A stretch of DNA of 64,000 bases from Mesorhizobium sp. dw_380 (GCF_018588885.1 NZ_JAFFIW010000029.1:1-64000); one strand, 5' to 3'; counted from the stretch's first letter, positions 1 through 9,587 are shown. Notes: generated by a model from the letters alone, not told the origin. Numbers and translations are program-made.

Positions 1-69
1 AGAGCGCCCCTCTCCCCGTCACTATACGGGGAGAGGGTGCCGGCAGGCAGGTGAGGGGCAGCGCCGACG
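1..69 (+). repeat. RIME-like palindromic intergenic repeat, copy 1
   Basis: The copy has a hairpin core (CTCCCCGT, loop, ACGGGGAG) followed by the tail GCCGGCAGGCAGGTGAGGGGC. Its first 33 bases are identical to the copy at 54871. Related copies sit at 21726-21899, 54751-54933 and 61033-61240. Its left edge may continue outside the window. Confidence 0.8.
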
Positions 70-357
70 CCTGGAGCGGCTAAGGATCTGAATGGCCGTC
101 CCGAGTCATTGGACGCCGCAATTGCCGAAAAGCCAAAACATTGGTATGAGCCACGCCATGGAAGAGCTTTTTGGCGATCCGGCTTACAAAGGGTTCGTGC
201 TGCAGGACAGAAAACGCCTGCCGTCGCGCTTCTCCGCGCGCGTTTCCGGCGCGCTCACCAGCCGACTTAGCTAGGCCGACCTGTCCAGGTCGTTGCGCCG
301 GACCAAGACTTGCCGGCGTCTGCTCTTTCCCATTCTCATATCGACGGATATACGCAC
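70..357. other. leuC upstream region without a convincing gene
   Basis: About 290 bases between the repeat and leuC. Short open frames on both strands lack a good ribosome binding site and recognisable composition. The region presumably holds the leuC promoter, but no convincing -35/-10 pair could be picked out by eye. Confidence 0.5.
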
Positions 358-1767
358 ATGAGCGCACCGCGCACCCTCTACGACAAGATTTTCGACGACC
401 ACGTCGTCGACCGCCAGGATGACGGCACCTGTCTGCTCTACATCGACCGCCACCTCGTCCATGAAGTGACCAGCCCGCAGGCCTTTGAAGGGCTGCGCAT
501 GAGCGGCAGAAAGGTCCGGCATCCGGAAAAGACGCTGGCCGTGGTCGACCACAACGTCTCGACCTCGCCCGAGCGCAAGTTCGGCATCAAGAACGAGGAA
601 AGCCGTATCCAGGTCGAGGCGCTTGCCAAGAACGCCAAGGACTTCGGCGTCGAATATTATTCCGAGAACGATATCCGCCAGGGCATCGTCCACATCATCG
701 GCCCGGAGCAGGGCTTTACCTTGCCCGGCATGACCATTGTCTGCGGCGACAGCCACACCTCGACCCACGGTGCTTTCGGAGCATTGGCGCATGGCATCGG
801 CACCTCGGAGGTCGAGCATGTGCTGGCGACGCAGACGCTGATCCAGCGCAAGGCCAAGAACATGCTGGTGCGCGTCGACGGCCGGTTGCCGGAAGGCGTC
901 ACCGCCAAGGACATCATCCTGGCCATCATCGGCGAGATCGGCACCGCCGGCGGCACCGGATACGTCATCGAATATGCCGGCGAGGCGATCCGCTCGCTGT
1001 CGATGGAAGGACGCATGACGATCTGCAACATGTCGATCGAGGGCGGCGCGCGTGCCGGCCTGATCGCGGCCGACGAAACGACCTTCGCCTATGTCAAGGA
1101 CAAGCCGCGCGCGCCGAAGGGCGCTGCCTGGGATGCCGCCCTTGAATATTGGAAAACGCTGCAGTCGGACGAGGGCGCGCATTTCGACAAGGTGATCGTG
1201 CTTGACGCGGCGAAACTGCCGCCGATCGTGTCCTGGGGCTCCTCGCCCGAGGATGTCGTCTCGGTGCAAGGCATCGTGCCGAACCCGGACGATATCACCG
1301 ATGAGAACAAGCGCACCTCCAAGCAGCGCGCGCTCGACTATATGGGGCTGACGCCGGGCACCAAGATCACCGACATCGCGCTCGACCGCGTCTTCATCGG
1401 CTCCTGCACCAATGGCCGCATCGAGGATCTGCGCGCGGCCGCCAAGGTTATAGAGGGCAAGACCGTCAATCCGCGCGTCAACGCCATGATCGTGCCGGGC
1501 TCGGGCCTGGTCAAGGAACAGGCGGAAGCCGAGGGTCTCGACAAGATCTTCCTCGCCGCCGGGTTCGACTGGCGCGAGCCGGGCTGCTCGATGTGCCTGG
1601 CCATGAACGACGACCGGCTGAAGCCGCATGAACGCTGCGCCTCGACCTCGAACCGCAATTTCGAGGGCCGGCAGGGCTTCAAGGGCCGCACCCATCTGGT
1701 GTCGCCGGCGATGGCGGCGGCGGCGGCGATCGCCGGCCACTTCGTCGACATCCGCGACTGGAAATAA
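358..1767 (+). CDS. leuC: 3-isopropylmalate dehydratase large subunit LeuC
   Basis: LeuC (469 aa) is the [4Fe-4S] subunit of isopropylmalate isomerase, which converts 2-isopropylmalate to 3-isopropylmalate in cytosolic leucine biosynthesis. It belongs to the aconitase family. The three cluster cysteines are visible at C350 (in [12 protein letters not shown]) and C410/C413 (GCSMC), and the family blocks [12 protein letters not shown] and NRNFEGRQG are intact. The ATG at 358 is chosen because the protein then begins [15 protein letters not shown], as LeuC usually does; the open frame extends 16 codons upstream without support. The small subunit leuD is not in the window, so the two subunits are encoded apart, as is common in Rhizobiales. 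Confidence 0.97.
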   Translation: MSAPRTLYDKIFDDHVVDRQDDGTCLLYIDRHLVHEVTSPQAFEGLRMSGRKVRHPEKTLAVVDHNVSTSPERKFGIKNEESRIQVEALAKNAKDFGVEYYSENDIRQGIVHIIGPEQGFTLPGMTIVCGDSHTSTHGAFGALAHGIGTSEVEHVLATQTLIQRKAKNMLVRVDGRLPEGVTAKDIILAIIGEIGTAGGTGYVIEYAGEAIRSLSMEGRMTICNMSIEGGARAGLIAADETTFAYVKDKPRAPKGAAWDAALEYWKTLQSDEGAHFDKVIVLDAAKLPPIVSWGSSPEDVVSVQGIVPNPDDITDENKRTSKQRALDYMGLTPGTKITDIALDRVFIGSCTNGRIEDLRAAAKVIEGKTVNPRVNAMIVPGSGLVKEQAEAEGLDKIFLAAGFDWREPGCSMCLAMNDDRLKPHERCASTSNRNFEGRQGFKGRTHLVSPAMAAAAAIAGHFVDIRDWK

Positions 1768-1784
1768 TCCCAGCTTCGACAGTG

Positions 1785-1806
1785 CCCGAGCCGTGAGCGG
1801 CTCGGG
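1785..1806. terminator. hairpin between convergent leuC and the small gene
   Basis: A perfect 9-bp stem (CCCGAGCCG / CGGCTCGGG) with a TGAG loop lies between the convergent 3' ends. There is no T-run after it, so intrinsic termination is only possible. Confidence 0.45.
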
Positions 1807-2121
1807 TCAAGACCCGTCGCGGCGGATGAGTTCGTGGAATTCCTCCCGGCGTCCCGGCTGGTCGGCAGCGACGACGAGGGCAAGCTGCTGCTCCTCGAAG
1901 AGCTTGAACCATTCGTCCCATTCGACGAGTTCATAACCTCCGGCATTGACCGGCCGTTCCGGCTGGTCTTGATCCTGGTAGGCATGCTGGCCGAAGACCA
2001 GCCTCAACATCGGCTGTGTTCCCGCTTCGGGCGATATGTCGACAATCGCGGGAAAGCCGGCGCGCCCGGCAGCCCACGAGCGGATCGCGTCGTGGTCGGT
2101 CAGTGTGATCGTGTCGGCCAT
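1807..2121 (-). CDS. conserved hypothetical protein, 104 aa
   Basis: An acidic, soluble 104-residue protein beginning MADTITLTDHDAIRSW. It has no signal peptide, membrane segment or motif that I recognise. The C-terminal part is rich in Trp, Glu and Phe (ELVEWDEWFKLFEEQQLAL). It is convergent with leuC and divergent from the diguanylate cyclase gene downstream. The coding call rests on a clean frame with alphaproteobacterial composition and a sensible protein profile. Function unknown. Confidence 0.65.
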   Translation of the reverse strand: MADTITLTDHDAIRSWAAGRAGFPAIVDISPEAGTQPMLRLVFGQHAYQDQDQPERPVNAGGYELVEWDEWFKLFEEQQLALVVAADQPGRREEFHELIRRDGS

Positions 2122-2267
2122 GGGCTGCTCCCGATTGTGAACTCAGGAACGCTGGCCGGAGGTTGGGGTTCCCTGACAATATGTCGAGAGACTGGCCCTG
2201 CTTAACCGCTTGTTTGGGCTTGCCCTCTAAGGTTTTCCCGACGTCAGCGAGGGGAAGTCACCGTCCT

Positions 2268-3464
2268 TTGGACACCGGTCTGTTGATAGCGCTGCTCAAT
2301 CCGACGATCGCGCTGGCCCTCGGCGCGGCCTTCCTCGTGCTATGGGCCTATCAGCGCCACCGTCCCTACCTCGCCGTGCTGGCGCTCAGCTACTGCGTTT
2401 CGGCACTCGGTTTTCTGTTCCAGTACTTCACCTTGCCCATCGGCATGGTGCTGACCAAGCTGGTCTCCATCATCTGCTTCACCATCGCCGGCTGCTGCTT
2501 GTCCAGTGCCGTCGTCGCCCGCCATGGCCGCAAGGTGCCCTATGTGGGGATCGGCGTGCTTGCGGCCGGCGGCCTGGCATCGTTCTGCTGGTTCCTGTTC
2601 GTTGAGCCGGATCTCACCTGGCGCATCCTGGCAATGAATTTCGCCTTCGGCGGCCTCAGCCTAGTGGTCGCCGCCGAACTGCGGCCTGTGCGCAACAACG
2701 GCCCGACCGAAAAGATCCTGTTCGTGCTGTCGCTGCTGTCGGGCCTCAACTTCTTCGTGCGCACTCTTGTCGTCGTCATCGCGCATGGGCCGTTCACCAG
2801 CTATGACGGTTTCTACGGCTCTTCCTACTGGACGACGGCGCTGCTGTCGCATGCACTGCTGTCGCTGCTGATCGCGCTTTGCCTGTTCACCGCCGCCGCT
2901 CTCGACGTGATGAAGGCGCTGAAGGCCGAGACGCACACCGATCCGCTGTCGGGCCTGCTCAACCGGCGCGGGTTCGAGGAACGCGCTGAGTTCCTGCTGC
3001 AGCATTGCGCGGCGGCGAAGTTTCCGGTTGCACTGGTGCTGGCCGACCTCGACCATTTCAAGGCGCTCAACGATGTGCACGGGCATGCGGCCGGCGATCG
3101 GGTGATCGCCGATTTCGCCGCCAAGCTCCGGTCCGCCGCCGGCACGCGGGGGGCCGCCGGACGCATTGGCGGCGAGGAGTTCGCCGTACTCCTGCCCTTG
3201 AGCGATCTCGCCGCCGCGCGATTGTTCGCGGAGGCGGTGCGCACGCTCTACTCGGCGGGCGGCATCGACGGGCTTCCCGCCGGCACCAGGGTCACCGCCA
3301 GTTTCGGCGTGGCGGCCCGCAGCGGCGAGGAGGCGCTGGAGCCGTTGATGCGCCGTGCCGACGAGGCGCTTTACAAAGCCAAGAAGAACGGCCGCGACAG
3401 TGTGCGCCTCTCCTACGAGCGGCCCGAAACGGTATTCGTCCCGGAGCCGTCCAGAGCCGGATGA
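2268..3464 (+). CDS. membrane diguanylate cyclase (GGDEF), first of tandem pair
   Basis: Predicted to make cyclic di-GMP from two GTP. The N-terminal ~210 residues form several hydrophobic helices, probably an integral membrane sensor. The C-terminal GGDEF domain has LSGLLNRRGF, LADLDHFKALND and the active motif RIGGEEF, followed by the usual C-terminal FGVA and YKAKKNGRD blocks. No EAL domain is present. The RxxD inhibitory site expected just before GGEEF is absent (GTRG instead). The start is uncertain: TTG at 2268 has GGGGAAG about 10 bases upstream and gives an N-terminus like the neighbouring paralogue; TTG at 2163 would add 35 residues. A paralogue follows after 141 bases. Confidence 0.88.
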   Translation: MDTGLLIALLNPTIALALGAAFLVLWAYQRHRPYLAVLALSYCVSALGFLFQYFTLPIGMVLTKLVSIICFTIAGCCLSSAVVARHGRKVPYVGIGVLAAGGLASFCWFLFVEPDLTWRILAMNFAFGGLSLVVAAELRPVRNNGPTEKILFVLSLLSGLNFFVRTLVVVIAHGPFTSYDGFYGSSYWTTALLSHALLSLLIALCLFTAAALDVMKALKAETHTDPLSGLLNRRGFEERAEFLLQHCAAAKFPVALVLADLDHFKALNDVHGHAAGDRVIADFAAKLRSAAGTRGAAGRIGGEEFAVLLPLSDLAAARLFAEAVRTLYSAGGIDGLPAGTRVTASFGVAARSGEEALEPLMRRADEALYKAKKNGRDSVRLSYERPETVFVPEPSRAG

Positions 3465-3488
3465 CTTCAGGTCGAATCGACCTGAAGT
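3464..3488. repeat. 25-bp perfect palindrome, dispersed repeat family
   Basis: Two 12-base arms (ACTTCAGGTCGA / TCGACCTGAAGT) around one base, overlapping the stop region of the first GGDEF gene. The flanks (AGAGCCGGATGA before; TCAAAAGAGATGAGC after) resemble the inverted copy at 36650-36672, so this is a dispersed element and not only a terminator. Confidence 0.7.
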
Positions 3489-3605
3489 CTGCATCAAAAG
3501 AGATGAGCATGATGCGCTAGGCCCGGCTGACACCGTACGTCCCGGCCTTGCGTTAACGTCTTTTTCGCCCGTCGATGTTTAGCTGAGGCGGGGGTGCGAA
3601 AAGAG

Positions 3606-4811
3606 ATGAGCGGCGCGAATTTCATCCTGTTGATCAATCTGTCGGTTGCCGGACTGCTGGCGGCAGCCTTCATGGCGGTTGCGTTCCATGATGTCGGGCG
3701 CGCGCCGGCGCGCTGGCTGGCGTCCGGCTATCTCCTGGGCATAGCCTATTTCGCCATCGAATTCAGCATCCCGGCATTCACCGATGCCCGGCTTCCGGTG
3801 GTTGCCGCCTTCGCGGTCTTCCTTGGCGCCACAATCGCCTTCAACGTCGGGCTGGCCGGCAAATACGGCGTGGCGCCGCCGTGGCCATCGATGCTGTTCT
3901 TCCTGGCCGCCGCCACCATTGCCGTCTATGTCGTGCAGGACCTGCCGCGTCAGTCGCTGGCCCGCATGATGGCCTACCAGCTTCCCTATGCCGTCATGCA
4001 ATTCGTAGGATTGGCCATCGTCTGGTCGTCCAGGCAAAGGCGTGGCCGGCTCGATCGCATCTTGATGGCCGTTCTGGTTGCCAGTGGGTTGCAGTTTGCC
4101 TCGAAACCGTTCATCGCGCATGCGCTCGGCGGCTGGGGTGCCGATCCGCAGGCCTATCTGCAAAGCAGCTACGCGCTCGTCTCGCAGTCGCTCGGCACCG
4201 TCTTCGGGCTGGCGCTGGCGCTGCTGATGCTGGCCATACTGGTTCGCGACGTGCTGGCCGAAGTGACGTCGAAGTCGGAGACCGATACGCTCTCGGGATT
4301 GCTCAACCGCGGTGCCTTCACTCGCCAGGCCGAGCTTGCAGTGCTTGGCGCCATGCGGCAGGGCGTGCCGGTCGCGCTGGTCATCGCCGACCTCGATCAC
4401 TTCAAGAGCATCAACGACAATTTCGGCCATGCCTCCGGCGATCGCGTGATCGAGACCTTCGCCGGTTTCCTGCGCGAGGCGGCCGCCGGGCACCATGTCG
4501 CGGGCCGTATCGGCGGCGAGGAGTTCGCCATCATCCTGCCGGGAACCAACATTGCCGCCGCCCGGCTGTTCGCCGAAGGCACGCGCAGCGCTTTCGGCGC
4601 GTTGCCGATAGACGGACTGCCGGCGGATAATCGCTGCACGGCGAGCTTCGGCGTTGCCGAACTTCATCCGAGCGAAGAGATTGCCGATCTCATGCGGCGC
4701 GCGGATGAAGCGCTCTATCGGGCGAAGAATGCCGGGCGCGACTGCGTACGCGTCTCGGCCGGGCCGGCTGGCGGCCAATCATCAGCTAATAGCGTTGCGC
4801 AAGGGATTTGA
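3606..4811 (+). CDS. membrane diguanylate cyclase (GGDEF), second of tandem pair
   Basis: A 401-residue paralogue of the preceding protein with the same plan: about six hydrophobic segments over the first ~210 residues, then a GGDEF domain with LSGLLNRGAF, IADLDHFKSIND and RIGGEEFAIILPG. The c-di-GMP inhibitory RxxD motif is missing here too (AGHH at the equivalent place). The ATG at 3606 gives MSGANFILLINLSV; a GTG at 3594 with GGCGGGGG upstream is an alternative that adds four residues. Two similar cyclases side by side suggest a local duplication. The signal sensed by the membrane part is unknown, and activity is inferred from the motif. Confidence 0.88.
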   Translation: MSGANFILLINLSVAGLLAAAFMAVAFHDVGRAPARWLASGYLLGIAYFAIEFSIPAFTDARLPVVAAFAVFLGATIAFNVGLAGKYGVAPPWPSMLFFLAAATIAVYVVQDLPRQSLARMMAYQLPYAVMQFVGLAIVWSSRQRRGRLDRILMAVLVASGLQFASKPFIAHALGGWGADPQAYLQSSYALVSQSLGTVFGLALALLMLAILVRDVLAEVTSKSETDTLSGLLNRGAFTRQAELAVLGAMRQGVPVALVIADLDHFKSINDNFGHASGDRVIETFAGFLREAAAGHHVAGRIGGEEFAIILPGTNIAAARLFAEGTRSAFGALPIDGLPADNRCTASFGVAELHPSEEIADLMRRADEALYRAKNAGRDCVRVSAGPAGGQSSANSVAQGI

Positions 4812-5160
4812 CGGGTTGGCGGCCTGTCAACGATTTCGTTGTTCGTCTCGGTGAAGCATCATTGGCGGGGTGGCGGAAGCCTCCCAAGGTCGTCATCCCA
4901 GGGCGAAGCAGGAGCGAAGCTCCGTCGCGGAGACCCTGGGATCCATTCCGTGACATCAGCCAAGGAGTGCAGCGGGTCAGAATTCTGCGCCGCGGCGGCG
5001 CTTCAAAGTCGCGGCATGGATCCTCGGGTCTGCGCCGCGTCGCTACGCTCCTTGCTCCGCCCGTGGATGACGAAACGGTTGATGTCTCCGTTCATGGTCG
5101 AGGCGATCTGTCACGCAAAAACATCCAGCCTGTCAAAAATTCTGCGTCATGCAACTAGTT
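4812..5160. other. gene-free stretch holding a mosaic repeat
   Basis: 349 bases between two genes, mostly occupied by the repeat at 4889-5072. Open frames across it on the plus strand are products of the repeat. Nothing else was recognised. Confidence 0.6.
4889..5072. repeat. mosaic intergenic repeat (CGTCATCC / GGATGACG ends)
   Basis: The element starts with CGTCATCCCAGGGCGAAGCAG and ends with CTCCTTGC...GTGGATGACG, so its ends are inverted. The right half (CCTCGGGTCTGCGCCGCGTCG then CTACGCTCCTTGCTCCGCC) is repeated at 52410-52463. It contains a hairpin CCCAGGG...CCCTGGG. It resembles small non-coding repeats scattered in rhizobial genomes. Confidence 0.65.
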
Positions 5161-5523
5161 CTAGCGGCAGGGGCTGAGCTCCGGCATTTCGCCGTCGGAA
5201 AGCCCGTACATGTAGCTGCGGCCCTTCACGAACACCGGCGGCCGGTAGCAATCGCCGTAGCCTGTGATTTCGTCGGATTCGTTTTGGTAGATCACCTTGG
5301 GCTGGCCGGCGCTGGTGTAGTCGGACAGCTGCTTGGCCAGCTTGCCTTCGCCGACGATGATGCGCTTGTAGCCGGCGGCGCTGTCGATGACGAGATTGCC
5401 GAAGGAATCGGCGTAGACGCGATCCTGATGGCGCGCGCCGGCGAGTGCCGGGGCCGCCAGGCCGGTGACGGCGGCCGCCACAATGAGCGCCGCAAGGCGT
5501 GATTTGCCAGAGTTCGAATGCAT
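5161..5523 (-). CDS. small exported hypothetical protein
   Basis: A 120-residue protein with a clear Sec signal peptide (LAALIVAAAVTGLAAPALA, cleavage about residue 30). The mature part is ~90 residues and ends with two cysteines (GYGDCYRPP and ELSPCR) that could pair in the periplasm. The start at 5523 is set by GGAGG six bases upstream of the ATG; upstream in-frame ATGs have no such site. CtrA-like boxes lie about 95 bases upstream. No family is recognised, and function is unknown. Confidence 0.72.
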   Translation of the reverse strand: MHSNSGKSRLAALIVAAAVTGLAAPALAGARHQDRVYADSFGNLVIDSAAGYKRIIVGEGKLAKQLSDYTSAGQPKVIYQNESDEITGYGDCYRPPVFVKGRSYMYGLSDGEMPELSPCR

Positions 5524-5616
5524 GGCATCCTCCATGTTAGAGGCCTGACCGGGTGCATGCCGTTGTCCAACCGCTGACACGGTTCGGGCGGCATGCACGC
5601 CTCCTCGAATCGGAAA

Positions 5617-5641
5617 TTAACCTTTTCTTAACCTTTGTTAA
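5617..5641. promoter_or_regulatory. candidate CtrA binding sites
   Basis: TTAA-N7-TTAAC (5617-5632) fits the alphaproteobacterial CtrA consensus, and a third TTAA follows six bases later (5638-5641). The site lies between the divergent genes starting at 5523 (minus) and 5829 (plus), in the 305-base gap 5524-5828, where no other feature was recognised. Confidence 0.5.
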
Positions 5642-5828
5642 GAGGCCGGCGCGCTGCGCGGCGATGTCTCGTCAAACATGGTTAATTTCCGACTGGAGGG
5701 AAAACCCGACGGCCATCATTCGGCCATGCTTGGCAACACCATCGCGGCCGGCTCCGAACGCGACGGCAGCGGGTGCCCTTGATCTTGGCCGAGCATCGCG
5801 GCTAGCTTGCCGCGCGGGAGGACAGAAT

Positions 5829-6251
5829 ATGGCGTTACGCCGGACGATTTGGGTGTCCGTTTTCCCGTTGCTCGCTATCGTTGCCGCCTGCGTGCCGCAA
5901 GATGGCGCGCCGAAGGCGGCCAATACCGTCTCGCCTGCGCCGGCTCAGCAGTCCATCGCAGCCGCGGCGCCCCCGGCACCTGCAACCAAGGTCATCACCG
6001 ACCTTACCGCGCCGCGATCCGGCAGAGGCATGGCCACCTACAGATGCGGCAATAACGGCATGATCACCATCCAAAATCTCGGCATGTCGTTGCATGTGGT
6101 TGGGCCCGATGGCGCGACCGAGGAGTTCGCGGCGTCACCGGCCAACCAGAGCAGCCGCTACCAGGCGGTCACGCATGACGCAATCGTGATCGACGGACGC
6201 GAGGCGCTGGTGATGAAGAAGGGGTCGACGCCGCAGACCTGTACGCAATAA
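5829..6251 (+). CDS. putative lipoprotein, MliC-like
   Basis: A 140-residue envelope protein. A short signal ends in a lipobox-like VAAC (Cys about residue 20), followed by an Ala/Pro-rich linker. The C-terminal ~75 residues have the layout of MliC-type lysozyme inhibitor domains: an early YRC, short beta-like segments, an ALVMKKGS block and a final Cys. That assignment is by pattern only. The ATG at 5829 follows GGGAGGA, and the longer open frame upstream is not supported. It is divergent from the small exported protein and upstream of sdh, separated by about 240 bases. Confidence 0.65.
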   Translation: MALRRTIWVSVFPLLAIVAACVPQDGAPKAANTVSPAPAQQSIAAAAPPAPATKVITDLTAPRSGRGMATYRCGNNGMITIQNLGMSLHVVGPDGATEEFAASPANQSSRYQAVTHDAIVIDGREALVMKKGSTPQTCTQ

Positions 6252-6385
6252 GGATTGCGTAAATTGCGGCGGTTTACCGCACTGCAGCAAACGCAATGCC
6301 GGCTTCGGATCGCTTGTTAATCGATTGAGGCGAAAGGCCGCCGATTTGTCAGACTAAATTACGTTTTCGAAACGGTTTTCTGGCT

Positions 6386-6414
6386 TTGACGCGGTGCAAA
6401 AAGAGCATTAGAAA
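6386..6414 (+). promoter_or_regulatory. candidate sdh operon promoter
   Basis: TTGACG (6386-6391), a 17-base spacer and TAGAAA (6409-6414) resemble a housekeeping promoter about 80 bases upstream of sdhC. The -10 is imperfect. No other convincing pair was seen in 6252-6492. Confidence 0.35.
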
Positions 6415-6492
6415 CCGCCTGTCCGAAGTCGCAACCGGAAGCGGCAATGCCGCAGTTCCACCTGAGGCAGGAGACGCCGAACTGGGGGAGCC

Positions 6493-6915
6493 ATGAGCAA
6501 ATCACCAGCCACCCGCGAATTTGCCAGACGTGAACGGCCGCTTTCGCCGCATCTGACCGTGTACCGGCCGCCGATCACGATGACGATGTCGATCATCCAT
6601 CGCATCACCGGCGGCGCGCTTTATTTCGGCACGCTGCTGGTCGCCGCATGGCTGATGGCGGCGGCAAGCTCGCAGGGCGCTTTCGACTGGGTCAACTGGG
6701 CCTTCGGCACCTGGCTCGGCCGGCTCATCCTGTTCGGTTACACCTGGGCGCTGATGCACCACATGCTGGGCGGTGTGCGCCACCTGATCTGGGATACGGG
6801 CGCCGGCCTCGAAAAGCATACGGCCTCGAAGATCGCCTGGGCGACACTGGCCGGCTCGATCCTGCTGACATTGCTGATCTGGGTCGCCGGCTATATGGCG
6901 CGGGGAGCTTTGTGA
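6493..6915 (+). CDS. sdhC: succinate dehydrogenase cytochrome b556 subunit SdhC
   Basis: A 140-residue membrane anchor of complex II. It binds heme b and helps form the ubiquinone site in the inner membrane. The hallmark [19 protein letters not shown] (quinone-site Ser/Arg region) and [13 protein letters not shown] (heme-ligand His region) are present, with three hydrophobic helices. It opens the operon sdhC-sdhD-sdhA-(DUF3052)-sdhB, and its TGA overlaps the sdhD start. Confidence 0.95.
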   Translation: MSKSPATREFARRERPLSPHLTVYRPPITMTMSIIHRITGGALYFGTLLVAAWLMAAASSQGAFDWVNWAFGTWLGRLILFGYTWALMHHMLGGVRHLIWDTGAGLEKHTASKIAWATLAGSILLTLLIWVAGYMARGAL

Positions 6916-7310
6916 TGACCGTGAAAAACACCGACATGCGCACGCCGCTGGCGAGGGTCCGCGGCCTCGGCTCCGCCCGCGAAGGCACCGGGCATTTCTG
7001 GCGCCAGCGGCTGACGGCGATCGCCAACATTCCGCTGATCCTGTTCTTCGTCGGCTTTCTCATCGCGCTCAACGGTCGCGGCTATGCGGAGGTGCGGGCG
7101 GCGCTCGCCAATCCGTTCGTGGCGTTGGTGCTGGCGCTGGTGCTCGTTTCCGGTCTCACCCATATGCGTATCGGCATGCAGGTGATCATCGAGGATTACG
7201 TGCATGGCGAAGGCATGAAGCTGGCGCTCATCGCGCTCAACACTTTTTTCACCATAGCGGTCGGCGTCGCCTCGATCTTCGCCCTGCTCAAGCTGGCATT
7301 CGGAGGCTGA
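6915..7310 (+). CDS. sdhD: succinate dehydrogenase membrane anchor SdhD
   Basis: A 131-residue second membrane anchor of complex II with three hydrophobic helices. The [20 protein letters not shown] block carries the His and Tyr/Asp residues typical of the heme and quinone region. The ATG overlaps the sdhC stop (TGATG), which indicates translational coupling. A longer open frame begins inside sdhC but reads a different frame of that gene and is rejected. Confidence 0.94.
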   Translation: MTVKNTDMRTPLARVRGLGSAREGTGHFWRQRLTAIANIPLILFFVGFLIALNGRGYAEVRAALANPFVALVLALVLVSGLTHMRIGMQVIIEDYVHGEGMKLALIALNTFFTIAVGVASIFALLKLAFGG

Positions 7311-7311
7311 G

Positions 7312-9147
7312 TTGGCCAAGGACGCGAAATCAGCCGACACGGCAGGCTATAGCTTTGTCGACCACAAGTTCGACGTGGTGGTCGTGGGCGCCGGCGGTGC
7401 GGGCCTGCGTGCCACGCTCGGCATGGCCGAACAGGGCCTGCGCACCGCCTGCATCACCAAGGTGTTCCCGACCCGCTCGCACACAGTGGCGGCCCAGGGC
7501 GGCATTGCCGCTTCGCTTGCCAATATGGGTCCCGACAATTGGCAATGGCATCTCTTCGATACCGTCAAGGGTTCGGACTGGCTGGGCGACATCGACGCGC
7601 AGGAATACATGGTCCAGCAGGCGCCCGCCGCCGTCTACGAGCTCGAACATTACGGCGTGCCGTTCTCGCGCACCGAAGAGGGCAAGATCTATCAACGGCC
7701 GTTCGGCGGCATGATGATGAATTTCGGCGAAGGCCCGCCGGTGCAGCGCACCTGTGCGGCGGCCGACCGCACCGGCCATGCCATGCTGCACACGCTCTAC
7801 GGCCAGTCACTGAAGCACAATGCGCAGTTCTTCATCGAGTATTTCGCGCTCGACCTGATCATGGAGCCGGACGGTACCTGCACTGGTGTCGTCGCCTGGA
7901 ATCTCGATGACGGCACCATCCACCGGTTCTCGGCCAAGATGGTGGTGCTGGCCACCGGCGGCTATGGCCGCGCCTATTTTTCGGCGACCTCGGCACACAC
8001 CTGCACCGGCGACGGTGGCGGCATGGCCGCGCGGGCGGGGTTCCCGCTGCAGGACATGGAATTCGTGCAGTTCCACCCGACCGGCATCTATGGCGCCGGT
8101 TGCCTGATCACCGAAGGCGCGCGCGGCGAGGGCGGCTATCTCGTCAATTCCGAAGGCGAGCGCTTCATGGAGCGCTACGCGCCGTCGGCCAAGGATCTTG
8201 CCTCACGCGACGTCGTCTCGCGCTGCATGACGCTGGAAATCCGCGAGGGCCGCGGCGTCGGCCCGAAGAAGGACCACATCTTCCTGCATCTCGACCATCT
8301 CGACCCGGCCGTACTGCATGAAAGGCTGCCGGGTATTTCGGAATCGGCCAAGATCTTCGCCGGCGTCGACCTGACCAAGGAGCCGATCCCGGTGCTGCCG
8401 ACGGTGCACTACAATATGGGCGGCGTGCCGACCAATTACTGGGGCGAAGTGCTGAGCCCGACGGCGGAGAACCCGGACCGGGTGTCGCCCGGGCTGATGG
8501 CTGTCGGCGAGGCAGGCTGCGCCTCGGTGCACGGCGCCAACCGGCTTGGCTCGAACTCGCTGATCGACCTTGTTGTCTTCGGCCGCGCGGCGGCGATCCG
8601 CGCCGGCCAGGTGATCGACCGCACGTCCGCAATTCCTTCGCCCAACGAGGCCTCTGTCGAAAAGATCATGGATCGATTCGACCGGCTGCGCCATGCCAAT
8701 GGCTCGACGCCGACGGCGGTGCTGCGGGAGAAGATGCAGAAGGCGATGCAGGAAGACGCCGCCGTGTTCCGCACCCAGGAATCGCTGGACAATGGCTGCA
8801 AGCGTATTTCGCAGATCTGGGGCGAGCTCAAGGACGTCAAAGTGTTCGACCGCTCGATGATCTGGAACTCCGACCTGGTCGAGACGCTTGAGCTGGAAAA
8901 CCTGATGGCCAATGCCATCACCACGGTCTATGGCGCCGCGGCGCGCAAGGAGAGCCGCGGCGCACACGCCCGCGAGGACTTTTCGGCGCGCGACGACGTG
9001 ACCTGGCGCAAGCATACGCTGGCGCGGCTCAACGAAGCGGGCGAGGTGACGCTCAGCTATCGGCCAGTGCACACCGAATTACAGCTCAAGGAAGCCGACG
9101 GCGGCATCAACCCGGCCAAGATCGCGCCGAAGGCCAGGGTGTACTGA
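7312..9147 (+). CDS. sdhA: succinate dehydrogenase flavoprotein subunit SdhA
   Basis: The catalytic flavoprotein (611 aa) oxidises succinate to fumarate in the TCA cycle. [12 protein letters not shown] is the FAD-binding fold, H57 in SHTVAAQGG is the covalent FAD attachment site, and [21 protein letters not shown] is the substrate and active-site block. It starts with TTG at 7312, one base after the sdhD stop, with GGAGG just upstream. The C-terminal helical and capping region ends with the standard [11 protein letters not shown] segment. The length is normal for the family. Confidence 0.97.
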   Translation: MAKDAKSADTAGYSFVDHKFDVVVVGAGGAGLRATLGMAEQGLRTACITKVFPTRSHTVAAQGGIAASLANMGPDNWQWHLFDTVKGSDWLGDIDAQEYMVQQAPAAVYELEHYGVPFSRTEEGKIYQRPFGGMMMNFGEGPPVQRTCAAADRTGHAMLHTLYGQSLKHNAQFFIEYFALDLIMEPDGTCTGVVAWNLDDGTIHRFSAKMVVLATGGYGRAYFSATSAHTCTGDGGGMAARAGFPLQDMEFVQFHPTGIYGAGCLITEGARGEGGYLVNSEGERFMERYAPSAKDLASRDVVSRCMTLEIREGRGVGPKKDHIFLHLDHLDPAVLHERLPGISESAKIFAGVDLTKEPIPVLPTVHYNMGGVPTNYWGEVLSPTAENPDRVSPGLMAVGEAGCASVHGANRLGSNSLIDLVVFGRAAAIRAGQVIDRTSAIPSPNEASVEKIMDRFDRLRHANGSTPTAVLREKMQKAMQEDAAVFRTQESLDNGCKRISQIWGELKDVKVFDRSMIWNSDLVETLELENLMANAITTVYGAAARKESRGAHAREDFSARDDVTWRKHTLARLNEAGEVTLSYRPVHTELQLKEADGGINPAKIAPKARVY

Positions 9148-9149
9148 CC

Positions 9150-9587
9150 ATGACGCTGGTGGCAGCGGGATATTCCGGCACCCCCCTTCCGGCCAAGCTC
9201 GGCCTGAAGGACGGCATGACCGCCGCCTTCATCGCTCTGCCGCCGGAACTCGATGCATTGGCCGGCGCCGTCGATTTTGCCGAGGTCGACCGGCTTGCCG
9301 AATGGTCCGACATTTCAGGCAGCCATCAAAGATACGACGCCGTCCATGCCTTCACCCGGCAGCGCGCCGAGATCGAGGATAGCCTCGGCGATGTCGAGGC
9401 GGCGATCAAGCGCGACGGCATGGTCTGGGTATCCTGGCCTAAGAAGGCATCGAAAGTGCCGACCGATGTCACCGAGGGCGTTGTCCGCGCCGAGGCGCTG
9501 AAGCGCGACCTTGTCGACGTCAAGGTCGCCGCCGTCAATGAAATCTGGTCCGGGCTGAAGCTCGTCATCCGAAAGGACCTGAGGTAA
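9150..9587 (+). CDS. DUF3052 family protein inside the sdh operon
   Basis: A 145-residue soluble protein beginning [20 protein letters not shown], with the DUF3052 pattern: YSGTPLxxKLGLKxG near the start, then [10 protein letters not shown] and a C-terminal [15 protein letters not shown]. It starts two bases after the sdhA stop, and its stop overlaps the sdhB start, so it is almost certainly co-translated with complex II. No enzyme motif or membrane segment is seen. Its position suggests a link with Sdh assembly or regulation, but that is inference from context only. Confidence 0.85.
   Translation: MTLVAAGYSGTPLPAKLGLKDGMTAAFIALPPELDALAGAVDFAEVDRLAEWSDISGSHQRYDAVHAFTRQRAEIEDSLGDVEAAIKRDGMVWVSWPKKASKVPTDVTEGVVRAEALKRDLVDVKVAAVNEIWSGLKLVIRKDLR

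Noticed and set aside
92-274. Short open frame upstream of leuC
   Set aside because: No ribosome binding site and no domain, and two other frames are open in the same stretch.
6648-6914. Upstream extension of sdhD inside sdhC
   Set aside because: It reads another frame of sdhC; the TGATG overlap gives the natural sdhD start at 6915.
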